A program made the translations under genes and the position numbers. Of a stretch of DNA of 64,000 nucleotides, positions 1-11,651 are shown piece by piece. Source of the stretch: Romanomermis culicivorax (Eukaryota; Nematoda; Enoplea; Mermithida; Mermithidae); NCBI GenBank assembly GCA_963922205.1, contig CAWUHX010000391.1, positions 62,001-126,000 of the forward strand. Direction: 5' to 3'. Each line of letters opens with the position of its first letter. Within the stretch, counting starts at the first letter, position 1. The notes under the pieces were generated by a model. It was not told the origin of the DNA. It searched no databases and saw only the letters and a program-made list of their open reading frames with translations.

Positions 1-805
1 GGCTTAGGCTTAGGCTAATACGTAGGGTCATTCTCAGGCTCAAGCGTTGGCTAAGGCTTAGGGTCAGTCCTGAGCATAAGCTTAGGCTTAGGATCAGGCT
101 TAGGCTTAGGCTTCGTGTAAGGTTTAGGGTCAATCCTAGGCATAGGATTAGGCTTAGGCTAAGGTTTAGGATCAGTCCGAGGCTTAGGGTTCGGCTCAGG
201 CTTATGCTAACACTTAGGGTCATTCTTAAGCTCAAACTTAGGCTAAGGCTTAGGGTCAGTCCCAGGCATAAGATTAGGCTTAGGATCAGGCTTAAGCTTA
301 GTCTAAGGTTTAGGATGAGTCCTAGGCTTAGGGTCAGGCTTAGGCTTAGGCTAATGTTCAGGGTCAGTCCTAGGCATATGCTTGGGCTTAGGGTCAGGCT
401 CAGGCTTACGCTAACACTTAGGGTCATTCTTAGGCTCAAGCTTAGGCTAAGGCTTAGGGTCAGTCCCAGGCATAAGATTAGGCTTAGGATCAGGCTCAGG
501 CTTAGTCTAAGGGTTAGGGTCAATCCTAGACATAAACTTAGGCTTAGGCTAAGGTTTAGGATGAGTCCTAGGCTTATGGTCAGGCTTAGGCTTAGGCATA
601 GGCTTAGGCTTAGGCTTAGGGTCAGGCTTAGGCTTAGGCTAATGTTCAGGGTCAGTCCTAGGCATAAGCTTAGGCTTAAGATCAGGCATAGGCTTAGGCT
701 TAGGCTAAGGTTTACGACCAGTCCCAGGCTTAGGGTCAGGCTCAGGCTTAGGCTAACACTTAGGGCCATTCTTTGGCTCAGGCTTAGGCTTAGGCTTAGG
801 GTATC
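1..805. repeat. Degenerate TTAGGC-like hexamer array
   Basis: Nearly every base fits a diverged run of TTAGGC with variants such as TTAGGG TCAGGC and TTAGGC TAACAC. Longer words recur (for example TTAGGGTCAGTCCTAGGC and CACTTAGGGTCATTCTTAGG), so blocks were duplicated after the hexamers had diverged. TTAGGC is the nematode telomere repeat. The array is more degenerate than the one at 12046-14372 and probably lies in the intron before the exon at 860. The long ORF through it is a by-product of hexamer periodicity. Confidence 0.85.
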
Positions 806-859
806 CAATTTGAAAAAAAATTGTGATAAAAATTGAAAAATTTCGATTTTTTTGCACAG

Positions 860-989
860 AAAAAATCCGAAGTTGAACGAAAAGCAAAAACTGGTCCAAG
901 CCGAAAAAATGTCGTCCGCTGACGCCAAAAATCCGCCGCGGCCGGCTTCTGAAGCCGGCGAAACGGCTAAAAATCCGGGCTTATCTTAA
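860..989 (+). CDS. Terminal exon of a small unknown gene (gene A, partial)
   Basis: A good acceptor (TTTTTTTGCACAG) ends at 859. The first base completes a split codon and 42 further codons run to TAA. The peptide is hydrophilic, with the central stretch LVQAEKMSSADAKNPPRP, and has no recognised domain. It is paralogous to the exon at 7057-7213 in the same phase and frame: both open with KN and share the pattern (L/S)V-x-AE-(K/N)-(M/L)SS...KN, and the DNA similarity continues past the stop. The first exon would lie left of the window. Coding status is inferred from phase, frame and paralogy. The stop lies earlier than in the paralogue, so this copy could be truncated. Confidence 0.45.
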
Positions 990-1150
990 ATATGGCAGCT
1001 GGAATTTAGAAAAATGCAAAATTTGCATATTTTTTATGGATATTTGGCGATTTTTCCGCCGCAGTTTTTACACTCTAGTGACGACGATGGATTTCGAAAT
1101 CTGATTTGGAAGGTTGACCCGCTGATTAGGGTCTCGTCGCGAATTGAGGG
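990..1150 (+). repeat. 3' flanking segment shared with 7214-7360
   Basis: This segment carries AAAATTTGCATATTTTT, a TTTGGCGATTTT block and then GGGTCTCGTCGCGAATT. The same words in the same order recur after the paralogous exon near 7230-7355 (GGGTCTCGTCACGAATT). It is either 3' UTR retained after gene duplication or a dispersed repeat; similar GGTCTCG-containing repeats are familiar in rhabditid genomes. Confidence 0.6.
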
Positions 1151-2335
1151 TTATGATGAAAGATTTGCTTTCAATGCTAATTAAGTTATGTTGGCGTTTT
1201 ATATCGTAGATAAGTATGCTTAATGTACATAATTAATGTGATAAGTGTGTGATTCACGTTGTTTTTTTTTGTGTGTAAAACGCATGTTTGTACTATTAAC
1301 AAGAAAATAGCAATCAGCCGAAAATTACTGTAGAAACATCGATCGATAATTTTCTCCGATCCGCTTTTTCTCCGCGAAACGTCGGCGTTTTTTCGGCGCT
1401 AGCGAATATTATATCAATGTCGAAAAGACGCCTTTTTGTCGGATTTTTTTCAAAATGTTTTACGGCGTCGTTTTCCGGCGCTTTTTTTGTCGCGCCGGAA
1501 AACTCGCCTGCTCCGTTAATTGGGAAAAAATGGGCGAAAAAGAGGTTTTTTCGGCCTTTTTTTAAAAAAATTTTGACTGTTCGACGTAGTTTTTTGCGGT
1601 TTTCGGTGCCAAAAAATGTGTTTTTTTATCGAAAAATAAAAAAAAAACGTTGGTCGCTTCGCTCGTGATCCATACCTGTAATTAATTGGCATGGCGGGGG
1701 GGGGGTGGTTCACACCTGTAATTGGGGGGGGGGGACCCCTTAACTTGGCCAACCATATACCTAACCCCCCCCCCAGACCTGAAAAAAATTGGCAAAAAAG
1801 TGTTTTTTTTGCTTTTTTCGGGAAAAATTTCGACTTTTTCCGACCCGCCCCAAAAATTTCCGCCCCCCCCCCAACTGGTCGGTTCGCTACGGGGGCCGGG
1901 GGAAAGGGGGTTGAGGGCCCTGACTTGGTCAACCCTATTACCTAACTTCCTTAATTTTGCAAAAATTAGGAATAATTACCTTTTTTTGATTTTTTGGCGA
2001 AAATTTCCGACTTTTTTTGCAACGTTTGAACCCCCCCCCCCCAAATTTTGAAATTTTGGGACCCCGTATCAAAATTTAAGGTTTACCCCTATGCCAACTC
2101 GTCGGACCTCTTAATACAGGTATGAGAGTTCCCCAATTCGATCGAACCTTACACTCAATTTTGGGCTTGGCAGCACCTCAACTATGAAAAATTTGGGATT
2201 TTTGGCCTTTTGTGGGAAAATTGCCAATTTTTCGTTTTTTTGATTTTTTGGGATTTTTTGGGGACGTTTTGGAAATTTTGGGACCCAAATTACCCCAAAC
2301 TTGGGATTTACCCTCACCCCCTAAATTTGCTTTTG
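1151..2335. repeat. Interspersed repeat region with G/C homopolymer runs
   Basis: No convincing gene is visible. The stretch contains CG-rich hairpin-prone sequence, the phrase GCGGTTTTCGGTGCC (also near 8265), and several units that begin CATACCTGTAATT or CACACCTGTAATT and run into G9-G11 tracts, with C-tract partners. Equivalent units recur at 7600-8060, 33340-35660 and 54380-54850. The short ORFs here are frame shadows of the repeat. Confidence 0.6.
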
Positions 2336-4690
2336 TTCAATTTTCTGTTTTTTTAGTCTTTTTTCTTCGATTTTTTGTTTTTTTTTGCTTTTTTTCTTTG
2401 TTTATTGTTTCATTTTTTTGTTTATCTGGGACTTTTGGGGACGTCCAAAATTTTGGAAATTTCGGGACCCAAATTACCCCAAAATTTTGGATTCATTCTC
2501 ACCCCCAAAATTTGCTTTTGGTCTATTTTCTGTTCTTTTTTGTAGTCTTTTTTGTTTTTTTTCGTGTTTTTTTGTTTTTTTATTGTTTTTGTGTGTGTTT
2601 ATTTTTTCATTTTTTGCTTCTTTGGTTTTTTCGTATATTTTTCTTTTGTTGACTTTTTCTTGTTTCTGTTTTTTGTTTGTTTTCTTTTAGATTTTTTATT
2701 TTGTTTTTGTGAGTTTTTGTCTCTTTCTTGTTTTTTATTGTTTCTTCTATTCTTTTTGTGTTTTTTCTTCGCCTATTGTTTCATTTTTTGTTTCTTTGGT
2801 TATTTTTATTTTGGCTTTTTGTCTTGTGTCTGGTTTTCGTTTCTTCTATTTTTTTGTTTTTTCATTGTTTTCTTTTTGTGTGTGTTTATTGTTTTTGTGT
2901 GTTTATTGTTTCATTTTTTGCTCCTTTGGTTTTTTTGTATATTTTTCTTTTGTTGACTTTTGTTTTATTTCTATTTTTTCTTGCTTCATTTGAATGTTTT
3001 TATTTTGTTTTTTGTGAGTTTTTGTCTTTTTATTGTTTTTTATTGCTTCTTCTATTCTTTGTGTGTTTTTTCTTTGCCTATTGTTTCTTGTGTGTTGATT
3101 GTTTCATTTTCTGTTTCTTTGGTTATTTTTTTCGTATATTTTTATCTGCTCGTTTTGTTGGCTTTTTTTCTTGTGTCTGGTTTTTGTTTCTTCTATTTTT
3201 TGTTTGTTTATTGTTTTCTTTTTTGTTTTTTATTGTTATTGTGTGTGTTTATTGTTTCATTTTTTGTTTGTTTTTTCGTAATTTTTCTTTGCTTATTTTG
3301 TTGGCTTGTTTTCTTGTGTCTATTTTTTTGTTTTTTTTAATGTTTTTATTTTGTTTTTTGCATGGTTTCATTTTGCTTTGTAAATTTTTTATTTGATTTT
3401 TTGTTTCTTTTTTTTCTATTTTTTGTCGTGTTTTTTGGTTTATTTCTTCGTTTATTGTTTTTTGTATGTTTATTGTTTCATTTATTGTTCGTCTGCATGT
3501 TTTTCTTTGGTTTTTGTAATTTTTTGTTTTGTCCTTTCTTTTTTGTGGCTTTTTCTGCTTTTTTTCTCTGTTTATCGTTTTTTGTGTGTGTGTTTTTTTT
3601 TATTTTTTGTTTTTTGTTGTTTTTTTGGTGTTTTTTCGTTTTTTGTTGTTTTTGTTGTTTTTCGTTTTTTGTTGTTTTTTTTTTGTTTTTTCGTTTTTTG
3701 TTTTTTTGTATGTTGATTGTTTTATTTTTTGTTTCTCTGGGTGTTTTTCTTTCGTTTTTTTGTTAATTTTTTGTTCCTTTTCCGTTTCTTTTCTGTTTCT
3801 TCTATTTTTTGTCGTTTTTTTCTTTTTCTGCTGGTTTTTTTTGTTTTTTTTTGTGTGTTTATTGTTTGATTTTTTGTTTCTTTGGATGTTTTTCTTTTGT
3901 TTTTTTGTAATTTTTATCTGTTTTTTTGTAATTTTTTGTTTCTTTTTCGTTTTTAGTTCTTCGTTGTCTTTTATTTGCATTGTTGTTTCTTTTTTGTTTT
4001 TCTCTGATTTTTGGTTTCTTTTGCTGTGTTTATCTTTTTTGGTTGTTTGTTTTGTTTTCGTTTTTTGTTCCTTTTTGTTCTTTTTTTGTTGTTTTTCCTA
4101 TTTTTTTTGTTTTTATTCAATTGTTTTTTGTTGTTTTATCCTGTTTCCCTAGCAGTTTTTGGTTTTTTTCTTTTTTTGGTTCTTTTGTTGTTTTTTTTGT
4201 TTCTTTTTGTCTGCTTTGTTGGTTTTTTGTTTTCTGTTTGTTATTTGTATTTCTTGTTTGTTTTTGTTTTTGCATTTTTGGAATGTTTTGTTGTTTTGTA
4301 TTTCTGTTTTTTAGCTGCTTCTGTTATTTTTTGTTATTTGTTTGTTATTCCATTATTTTAGTTTTTGTTATTTCTCTTTATTTCTTTTGTTGTTTATTGT
4401 TTGTTTTCTTTTCTCTTTTTTTGTTGTATTTTGTTCCTGTTTCTTCAGCTGTTTTTGTCTTCTGTGTTTTTTGTTTATTATTTAATTTGTTCTGTTTTTT
4501 TTGTTTTTGTTTCTTATTTTTTTTTGTTCAAAATTGTTTTTTTTTCTAGTGTTTTTCGTTTCTTTTGTCGTTTTTTTGTTTTTCTTTCTTTTGTTTTTTG
4601 TTGTGCTGTGTTGTTTATTTCGTTTAGTTTATTTTCGTTTGGTTTTTGCTTTTTTGTTTGGTTTTTTTCTTTTGCTATACTTGTACTTTC
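2336..4690 (+). repeat. T-rich low-complexity tract 1
   Basis: About 2.35 kb of TTTTTG/TTTTC-type sequence, overwhelmingly T on the plus strand with scattered TTTATTG, TTTGTTTCTTT and TTTATTTTC words. Many overlapping Phe/Leu/Cys-rich ORFs exist because stop codons are rare in such sequence; they are not genes. It lies between gene A and gene B. Confidence 0.85.
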
Positions 4691-4868
4691 CACATTTTTT
4701 TCTATAGAAGCAGGTTACGTCTTACTGTATGTCTTACTGTAGCACAATTCTAGTTTACTGTAGTTTTTAGATTGAAACGCAAAATGATCGAATATACGCC
4801 TAATGATCAAAGGCCTAATTATTGATTGATTTGGGAAAAAAGTCGATTATGCAAATTAGGGAATAAAA

Positions 4869-4981
4869 ATTCCGATTCCGATTCTTGCGAGTGTTGATGA
4901 CGTCACGAATCTATTTTTAGAAATTTTGATCACGTGATTTTATTGATTTTATCGATTTTTTTATAGAATCGGAATCGGAAT
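4869..4981. promoter_or_regulatory. Inverted-repeat promoter of gene B with CRE and E-box
   Basis: A perfect 17-bp inverted repeat (4869-4885 and 4965-4981) brackets a palindromic cAMP-response element TGACGTCA (4898-4905) and a TCACGTGA E-box (4930-4937, the CLEAR/HLH-30/TFEB type). The right arm contains the splice acceptor of the first exon. A second TGACGTC word lies upstream of the TMEM59-like gene at 11743. Factor binding is inference from the words alone. Confidence 0.5.
4955..4966 (+). promoter_or_regulatory. Probable trans-splice acceptor of gene B
   Basis: TCGATTTTTTTATAG is followed by a 24-nt leader and then the ATG at 4991. No upstream exon is needed. This matches the outron plus spliced-leader arrangement usual in nematodes, but no spliced leader can be seen in genomic DNA. 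Confidence 0.45.
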
Positions 4982-4990
4982 CGAAAAATT

Positions 4991-7213
4991 ATGAAATTCG
5001 CCGAATTCTTCCGAAAATTTTCATCCGGAGATAAAGCCTACGATATGTTTTTCGCTTTAATTACCGTTGAGGGCTTAATAGATGGCTATTCTTATTTTTT
5101 CGGGTAAATTTTAAATTTAAATTTGAGATTTTTTGCCAAAAAATTGGAATAAAAATTATTCAAATTTTTTTTTCGCTGTTTTTTATTATGGTTAATTTTT
5201 TCTTAGTTTTACTTTTTTTTCTTATTTTCTGCATTTTTTTATTCGTTTTTTTGACTGTGATTTGTCTTTTTACATTTTTTTCATTGTTTTATGTATATTT
5301 TTACATTTTTTCCTGTTTTTTGTGATTATTTATTTTTTTTTATTTTTTAAATCATTTTTCTTTCATGATTTTTTTTTGGATTTTTTCGATTCTTTACTAC
5401 TGCTTTTTTCCACTTTTTTTCTAATTATTTTTCTAGTTTCTTTTATTTGGTTTTTATGTCATTTTTCTTTTTTAATTTTTACTTTTTCCATGTTTTTTCC
5501 TGTTTTCTCAATTTCGTTGCTTCTTATGTCATTTTTTGTTGATTTTCACTTATTTTCTGTTTTTTGTCAACTTTTTGGATTCTTTATCATTTTTCTTTCT
5601 CGAATTTTTCTTTGTTGTTTTTTTTTATTTTTTTTTGATTATTTTTTCGTTGATTTTTTTACTATTGCTGTTTTTCCACTTTTTTCATTGTTTTTTCTTG
5701 ATTTTTACTTTTTCTCTGTTTTTTTCTGTTTTCTTAATTTCTTCGCTTTTGATGTCATTGTTTTTTTGTTGATTTTGCTTTTTTGTTTTTTATACCATAT
5801 TTCTTTCTTGTTTTTTCTTCGTTTTTGCTTTTTTGGATTTTTTAATTGTTTTTTTTTCGTTGATTTTGTACTTTTGCTGTTTTTTCCAACTTTTTAAATG
5901 TTTTTTGTTGATTTTTATTTTTTTCTATTTTCTTTTTTTCTGGTTTTAATTTTATTTTTCTTACTTAATTTTTACTCTTCCTTTATTTTTTGTTTCTTTT
6001 CTTAATTTCTTTGCTTTCTATGTTTTTTTTGTTGATTTTTATTTTTTCTGTTTTTGCTATTTTTTTCCTTCTGTGCCATATTTCTATCTTGTTTTTTTCA
6101 TTTTTGCTTTTTTTGGATTTTTTTTTCGTTGATTTTGTACTTTTGCTGTTTTTCCACCTTTTTCAATGTTTTTTGTTGATTTTTATTTTTTTCTATTTTT
6201 TTTGGTTTTCATTTCATTTTTCTTACTTAATTTTTACTCTTTTTTCGTGTTTCTTCTTCGTTTTTGCTTTTTTGGATTTATTTTTTTCCGTTGATTTTGT
6301 ACTTTTGCTGTTTTTTCCACCTTTTTTAATGTTTTTTGTTGAGTTTTATTTTTTTCTATTTTCTTTTTTTTGCTTTTTATGTAATTTTTCTTCCTTGAGT
6401 TTCACTTTTTTCTGTTTTTAATTTATTTGCTTTTTTGTTTGTTATTTTAGTGTTTTTATTTTTTCTTCTCCGTTTTTTATATCTTAGTTACGCATCTGCT
6501 TTATTCTGTTTTCTTTGTTTTCTTTTGTTATTTTTGTTTGTTTTTTTTTGTTTTATGTTTGTTTCTTTGTCATTTTGGTGTTTTTGTTTGTTTTTCATTT
6601 TTTTCTGGTTTTTATATCTTTGTTATTTTTTTGCTTTATTCTGTTTTTTCTTTTTTTTTGTTTTTTGTTTGCTTTGTTTCTTTTTTCGTTTCTTGTTATT
6701 TCAATTATGTTTTTGTTCTGTTTTGTTTTTTTGTTATTTTGATTCTTTTGTTTGTTTCCTGTTTTTTTCTTCTGTTTTATTTTTTATATCTTTGTTATTA
6801 GTTTGTTATGTTTTTTGTTGTTCTTTTTTTGTTTTTTTTAGTTTTTCTTGTCTTTTTTTGCTTTTTGTTTCATTTTTTGTTGTTCGCGTATTAGTTTGTT
6901 ATGTTTTTTGTTATTCTTTTTTTGTTTTTTGTTTAGTTTTTCTTGTCTTTTTTTGCTTTTCGTTTCATTTTTTGTTGTTTTTGTTTGTTTTTTTTTTAAT
7001 TTTTTCGCATATTATGTGTTGTTTCTGTAGTAAATTTCGAATTTTTTTTTTCGTAGAAAAAATCGTTACGCCGTCAAACGAAAATCGGTCGGAGCGGAAA
7101 ATTTGTCGTCTAAAAATCAGCAGCAGCAGCAGCAGCATCAATCGGCTTGGGAAATTGTCGAAACGTCGTCCAAAAATCGAGCCACCAAATGGGGTGATTT
7201 TGAATTTGAATAG
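4991..7213 (+). CDS. Small two-exon gene B, function unknown (89 aa)
   Basis: Exon 1 (4991-5103) starts at ATG and ends at a GTAAAT donor after two bases (GG) of a codon. Exon 2 (7057-7213) follows a TTTTTCGTAG acceptor, supplies the third base, and runs 51 codons to TAG. Exon 1 encodes a basic start (MKFAEFFRKF) and then a hydrophobic stretch around FFALITVEGLI, possibly one membrane or amphipathic helix. Exon 2 is basic, has a Q6 run encoded by CAG, and ends in an acidic tail after SAWEIVET. The intron (5104-7056) is T-rich low-complexity sequence. Codon choice is unlike the surrounding tracts. No family is recognised. Exon 2 is paralogous to 860-989, and the exon at 11561-11651 has the same entry phase and could be an alternative last exon. 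Confidence 0.5.
5160..7040 (+). repeat. T-rich low-complexity tract 2 (intron of gene B)
   Basis: Plus-strand T-rich sequence with recurring phrases such as TTGATTTTTACTTTTTCTG and TTTTGCTGTTTTTCCACTTTTT, which suggests diverged tandem units of roughly 100-150 bp. The long ORF that enters exon 2 from this tract is read in another frame and is considered spurious. Confidence 0.8.
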
Positions 7214-8520
7214 AAAACGACAACAACAACGACAAAATTTGCATATTTTTCATGCAAATTTGGCGATTTTACGCCCATTTTTCCGCGAAAAAACAATTTT
7301 ATTAGCAAAAAAAAAAATTCACTGCCGCCCATTTGGGTCTCGTCACGAATTTAGGTGTATACTCGAAATTGCTCTTTTTTGTTAATTGAATTATTTTACA
7401 TAGAAAAACGTACAAAAATTTACATAATTGTTATCCAATGTGTGTATGTCGCTTCTGTTGGTTGACACACATGTTTGCAATTTTGTAATACTGTATTTTT
7501 CCAGACTTTGGTTACTGTACTTTTATCGATCGATAAAATCTATAAATTTTCGAACGTGGAAATTTTCTGGCGCGCATTGAGGCCAGTTAACCCGTCCAAC
7601 CAGTTTGGGGGTCGAGGAAGGGGTAGACCGCAAATTTTCGGGATGCGGGTACCCAGTTTTTTGAAAATTTCAGGGCCGAGGGGGGGTTGACCCGGAAAAA
7701 AGTCCAAAATTTGAGGTTTTTCCCAACAAATCGTGCTTTTCGCGGAAAAATGATGCAAAATACGACTTTTTGATTAGAAAATTCGAATCGAATTTGAGGA
7801 ATAAATGTTTAAAAAATTGATTTTCTAGCGTCGCAGAATTTTGACGTTTTTTTCAGACAAAAATTGCAATTTTTAACCATTTTTCAGTCGGACTTTCTTG
7901 ATGAAAAAAATCGAAAATTTTTCCCTTCAGGGAACCCTGTCCTGAAATTTTGGGGGATCTGTGACCCCCGGACCCAAAAAAGTCGCCTGATTTCCCCCCC
8001 CCCTCCACACCTCGGGGCCCCGTTACATGTATGCCCCCAACCCCCGCTCCAATTACAACAGGTATGGCATGGCGCCGAGCCGACCTTTCATTAATTTTCG
8101 GGAGAAATGGCCGAAAAAAAGATTTTTTCTAATTAATTAATTAAAATTAATTAATTTTGATTTTAATTAATTAAAATTAAGAAAAGAATTTCGACCTTCC
8201 CCCGCCCCCCGCCGCCAAATTTCGTCTTTTCGGCGTAATTTAGCCGCTTTTCAGCGTTTTTTGGCGGTTTTCGGTGCCTAAAAATGGTTTTTTGAACCCC
8301 GCGACTTGTGAAAATTGAAGGATAATCTAGATTTTTTTGGATTTTTTCCGCGAAAAATTTCGAATTTTTCGTGTTTTTTTCGCTTTTTTTGGAAAAATTG
8401 TGAATTTTTCGGGTCTTTTCATTTTTTTTTTGGAAAAAATGGGGATTTTTTGGGTTTTTTTCCTTTTTTTGGAAATTTTAGGACCCAAATTACCTAAAAC
8501 TTTTTAGGTTTACGTCTTTT
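7214..8520. repeat. Gene B 3' flank and G-run interspersed repeats
   Basis: This stretch begins with the 3' segment shared with gene A (AAAATTTGCATATTTTT ... GGGTCTCGTCACGAATT). It is followed by ordinary AT-rich DNA with a TACTGTA word and then by units with G/C runs and the ends TTACATGTATG and ACAGGTATGG (8020-8065). An AT palindrome built from TTAATTAA words lies at 8130-8180. No exon with good splice sites was found. Confidence 0.55.
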
Positions 8521-11480
8521 CCCGGCGTTTTTTTCGTTCCTTTGGGTGTTTTCCTTTTGTTTTTGTTATTTTTTTTTGTTTTTTGCTTTTTATATTCTTT
8601 TTTGCTGTTTTTCTTTGTTTATTGTTTTTTGAGTGTTTATTGTTTTTGAGTGTTTATTGTTTCATGATTTCGTTTCTTCGGTTTTTTCGTATTTTTTCTT
8701 CTGTTGACTTTTTTTGTGTGTTTTTTGAATGTTTGTTTTTAATCTTTTCCTTTTGTTTTTATTAATTTTTTGTTTCTTTTCTGTTTCTTATATTCTGTTT
8801 TTGTTGTTTTTTCTTTGTTTCTTTTTTTGCTGTTTGTTCCTTGTTTTTTATGTATTTATTGTTTTATTTTTTCTTCTTTTGATGTTTCCTTCCTTTCTCG
8901 TAAATTTTTTGTTTTTTTCTGTTTTTTATACTTTTTTGTGTTTTCTATTTTTTTGTTTTTTGTTTTTTTCTCTGTTCTTTGTTTTTGTGTGTATGTTTAT
9001 TATTTCATTTTTTTCTCTATTTTTTCGTATATTTTTCTTTTGTTGACCTTTTTCTGTGTTTTCTTTTCGTTTTTATTAATTTTTTGTTTCTTTTCTGTTT
9101 CTTATATTCTTTTTGTTGTTTTTTTTCTTGCTTTTTTGGTTCTTTTTGCTGTTTGTTTGCTTGTTTTGTTGGATTTATGCCTCTGTTTTTTTGTTTCTCG
9201 TTTTTTTTCTGTTTCTTCTTTATTCATTGTTTTTTTCTAATTTTTTCTTTTTATGCTCAATTTTTTGTTTTTTTTTCCATTCGTTTTTTTTGTTTTTCCT
9301 AATCTTTTTGTTGTGATCTTTCTTTTTTAGTATTTTTGCTGTTTTTTCATTTATTGTTTTTTTTGTATATGTACTGTTTTGTTTTTATATATGTTTTTCT
9401 TTTGTTGCTTGTTAATGTTTTCGTTTCATTTTCATTTGTTTTCTTTTTCTTCTATTTTCTGTATGCTTTTTTGTTTGTTTTGATGTTTTTTTTTGTTTTC
9501 TGTTTCTTTTGTTATTTTTGTTTTCTGTTTTCTTTGTTATTTTTGTTTTCTTTGATCTTTGTTTCTTTTGTTGCAAAATTGTTTGTTTTGTCTTTTGTTT
9601 CCTTTGATTTTTTTGCTGTTGGTTGTTTTTTTTTGCTTTTTTAATTTTTGTGTTTTTTGTTATTATGCTTTTTTTCGTTGTTTCATTTCTTTTGGTTGTT
9701 TTTATTTTTTAATTTTGTTTTTATATTTATTTTTTTCTTTTTTGTTTCTTTGATTTCTTTTCTGTTTGTTTTGTTTTTTGTGTTCTTTGCTGTTTGTGTT
9801 GTTGATTATTTTTTTGTTTTGTTTTTTTGTTTCCCTTGTAGTTTGTGTTGTTAATTTTTTGGTTTTGTTTCTTTTGTTGTTTTTTGTTTGTTCATTTTGA
9901 TTTTAATTTTTGTGTTTTTTTTATTTTTTGTTTTTTTTTTGTTTTTTTGTTTCTTGTTTCTTCTGTTGAAAATTGTTTGTTTTGTTTTTTGTGTTCTTTG
10001 CTGTTTGTGTTGTTAATTATTTTTTTGTTTTGTTTTTTTGTTTCCCTTGTAGTTTGTGTTGTTAATTTTTTGGTTTTGTTTCTTTTGTTGTTTTTTGTTT
10101 GTTCATTTTGATTTTAATTTTTGTGTTTTTTTTATTTTTTGTTTTTTTTTTTGTTTTTTTGTTTCTTGTTTCTTCTGTTGAAAATTGTTTGTTTTGTTTT
10201 TTGTGTTCTTTGCTGTTTGTGTTGTTAATTATTTTTTTGTTTTGTTTTTTTGTTTCCCTTGTAGTTTGTGTTGTTAATTTTTTGGTTTTGTTTCTTTTGT
10301 TGTTTTTTGTTTGTTCATTTTGATTTTTATTTTTTTGGTTTTTTTGTTTCTTTTGTTTTTTTTGTTTCTTGTTTCTTCTGTCGATAATTGTTTGTTTTGT
10401 TTTTTGTGTTCTTTGCTGTTTGTGTTGTTAATTGTTTTTTTGTTTTGTTTTTTTTGTTGTTTCTTGTTTTTTATTTGTTCATTTTGATTTATATTTTTTT
10501 CGTTTTTTTGTTTCCTTTGTTTTTTTTGTTTCTTTGATTTCTTTTCTGTTTGTGTTGTTTTGTTGTTGTTTTTATTTGTGTTTTGTTGGTTTTTCGTGTT
10601 TGTTGTTTTTCTTTTTCATTGTTTTTTCCATTTTTTTGTTCCTTTTTAATGTTTTTTCTGTTTCTGTTGCTGTTTTTGTCTTTTTTATGTTTAATTCGCT
10701 TTTTTCTTCTGTTTTTTCCTTGTAGTTTTTATATTTATTGCTCCATTTTTATTGTTTTTTTTTTCTATAGCTGTTTTTCTTTTGTTGTTTTTTGTTTTTT
10801 GTTTGTTCATTTTGATTTTTATTTTTTTGTTTTTTTGTTTCCTTTGTTTTTTTTTGTTTCTTGTTTCTTCTGTTGAAAATTGTTTGTTTTGTTTTTTGTG
10901 TTCTTTGCTGTTTGTGTTGTTAATTATTTTTTTTGTTTTGTTTTTTTGTTTCCCTTGTAGTTTGTGTTGTTAATTTTTTGGTTTTGTTTCTTTTTTGTTT
11001 TTTGTTTGTTTATTTTGATTTTGATTTTTTTTTGTTTTTTTTGTTTCTCTTTTCTATTTTTGCTGTTGTTTGTTTTTGTTTTACTTTTGTTTCTTGTTTG
11101 TCTTGCTGTTTATGTTGTTGTTTCTTTCTGTTATGTTTTTGGTTCTTGTTTCTTTTGTTGTTTTTGTTTGTTTTGCTTTTGTTTTTTGTTGCTTTTGATG
11201 TTTTTTGTTTCTTTTATTGTTTTTTTACTGTTTTTTGCCTTTTGTTTGTTCAAATGATTTTTATTTATTTCATTTGTTGTGGTTTTTTGTTTGTTTCTTG
11301 TTTCTTTGGTTCGAATTTTTTTGCTTTGTTTTTTTGTTTCCTTCGCTGTTTGTGTTGTTTATTGTTTTTTTTGTTTCTGTTTTTTTTTTTTGTTTTTTTG
11401 TTTCTGTTGTTTTTTTATTTATTTTATTTTTTTTATTTATGTTATTTTTTTTGTTATTTAATTTTTTTTAAATTTTTTTC
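8520..11480 (+). repeat. T-rich low-complexity tract 3 with a ~213-bp tandem repeat
   Basis: Plus-strand T-rich sequence. Between about 9770 and 10980 a unit of roughly 213 bp recurs with few changes. It contains TGTTCTTTGCTGTTTGTG, TTTCCCTTGTAG and TTGTTCATTTTGATTTT; copies begin near 9776, 9988, 10201, 10400 and 10895. Two 74-88 aa ORFs inside it are almost identical because of this duplication. No gene is supported. Confidence 0.8.
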
Positions 11481-11560
11481 GATTTTATATAAAATTATTA
11501 TTATTATTATCTACCCTATATAAAATTTACATATTAGCTTCCAATTTTTTATTTATTTAG

Positions 11561-11651
11561 CGCAGGTGAACAAGCTCAATCGACAAAATTATATTCACTA
11601 AAGCGAACTGTTTTCAAGCTTTGGCCGTTTGCCAAAAGCGTCCTAGAATGA
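11561..11651 (+). CDS. Terminal exon with the same phase as gene B exon 2
   Basis: The acceptor TTTTATTTATTTAG ends at 11560. One base (C) completes a split codon and 29 codons follow to TGA. The peptide is basic and amphipathic (AGEQAQSTKLYSLKRTVFKL, then WPFAKSVLE) and reads as real coding sequence, unlike the T-rich tract before it. Its entry phase matches the donor of gene B exon 1 (GG + C gives Gly), so splicing 4991-5103 directly to this exon would give a 67-aa isoform. It might instead end a separate gene whose other exons I cannot see. The stop lies about 240 bp upstream of the next gene's trans-splice acceptor, a spacing also compatible with an operon. Confidence 0.4.

Noticed and set aside
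1..805. Left edge as a true chromosome end
   Set aside because: The hexamers are highly degenerate and followed by exon-like sequence; a real telomere would be near-perfect TTAGGC.
204..836. 210-codon Arg-Leu-rich ORF at the left edge
   Set aside because: Translation of the degenerate hexamer array.
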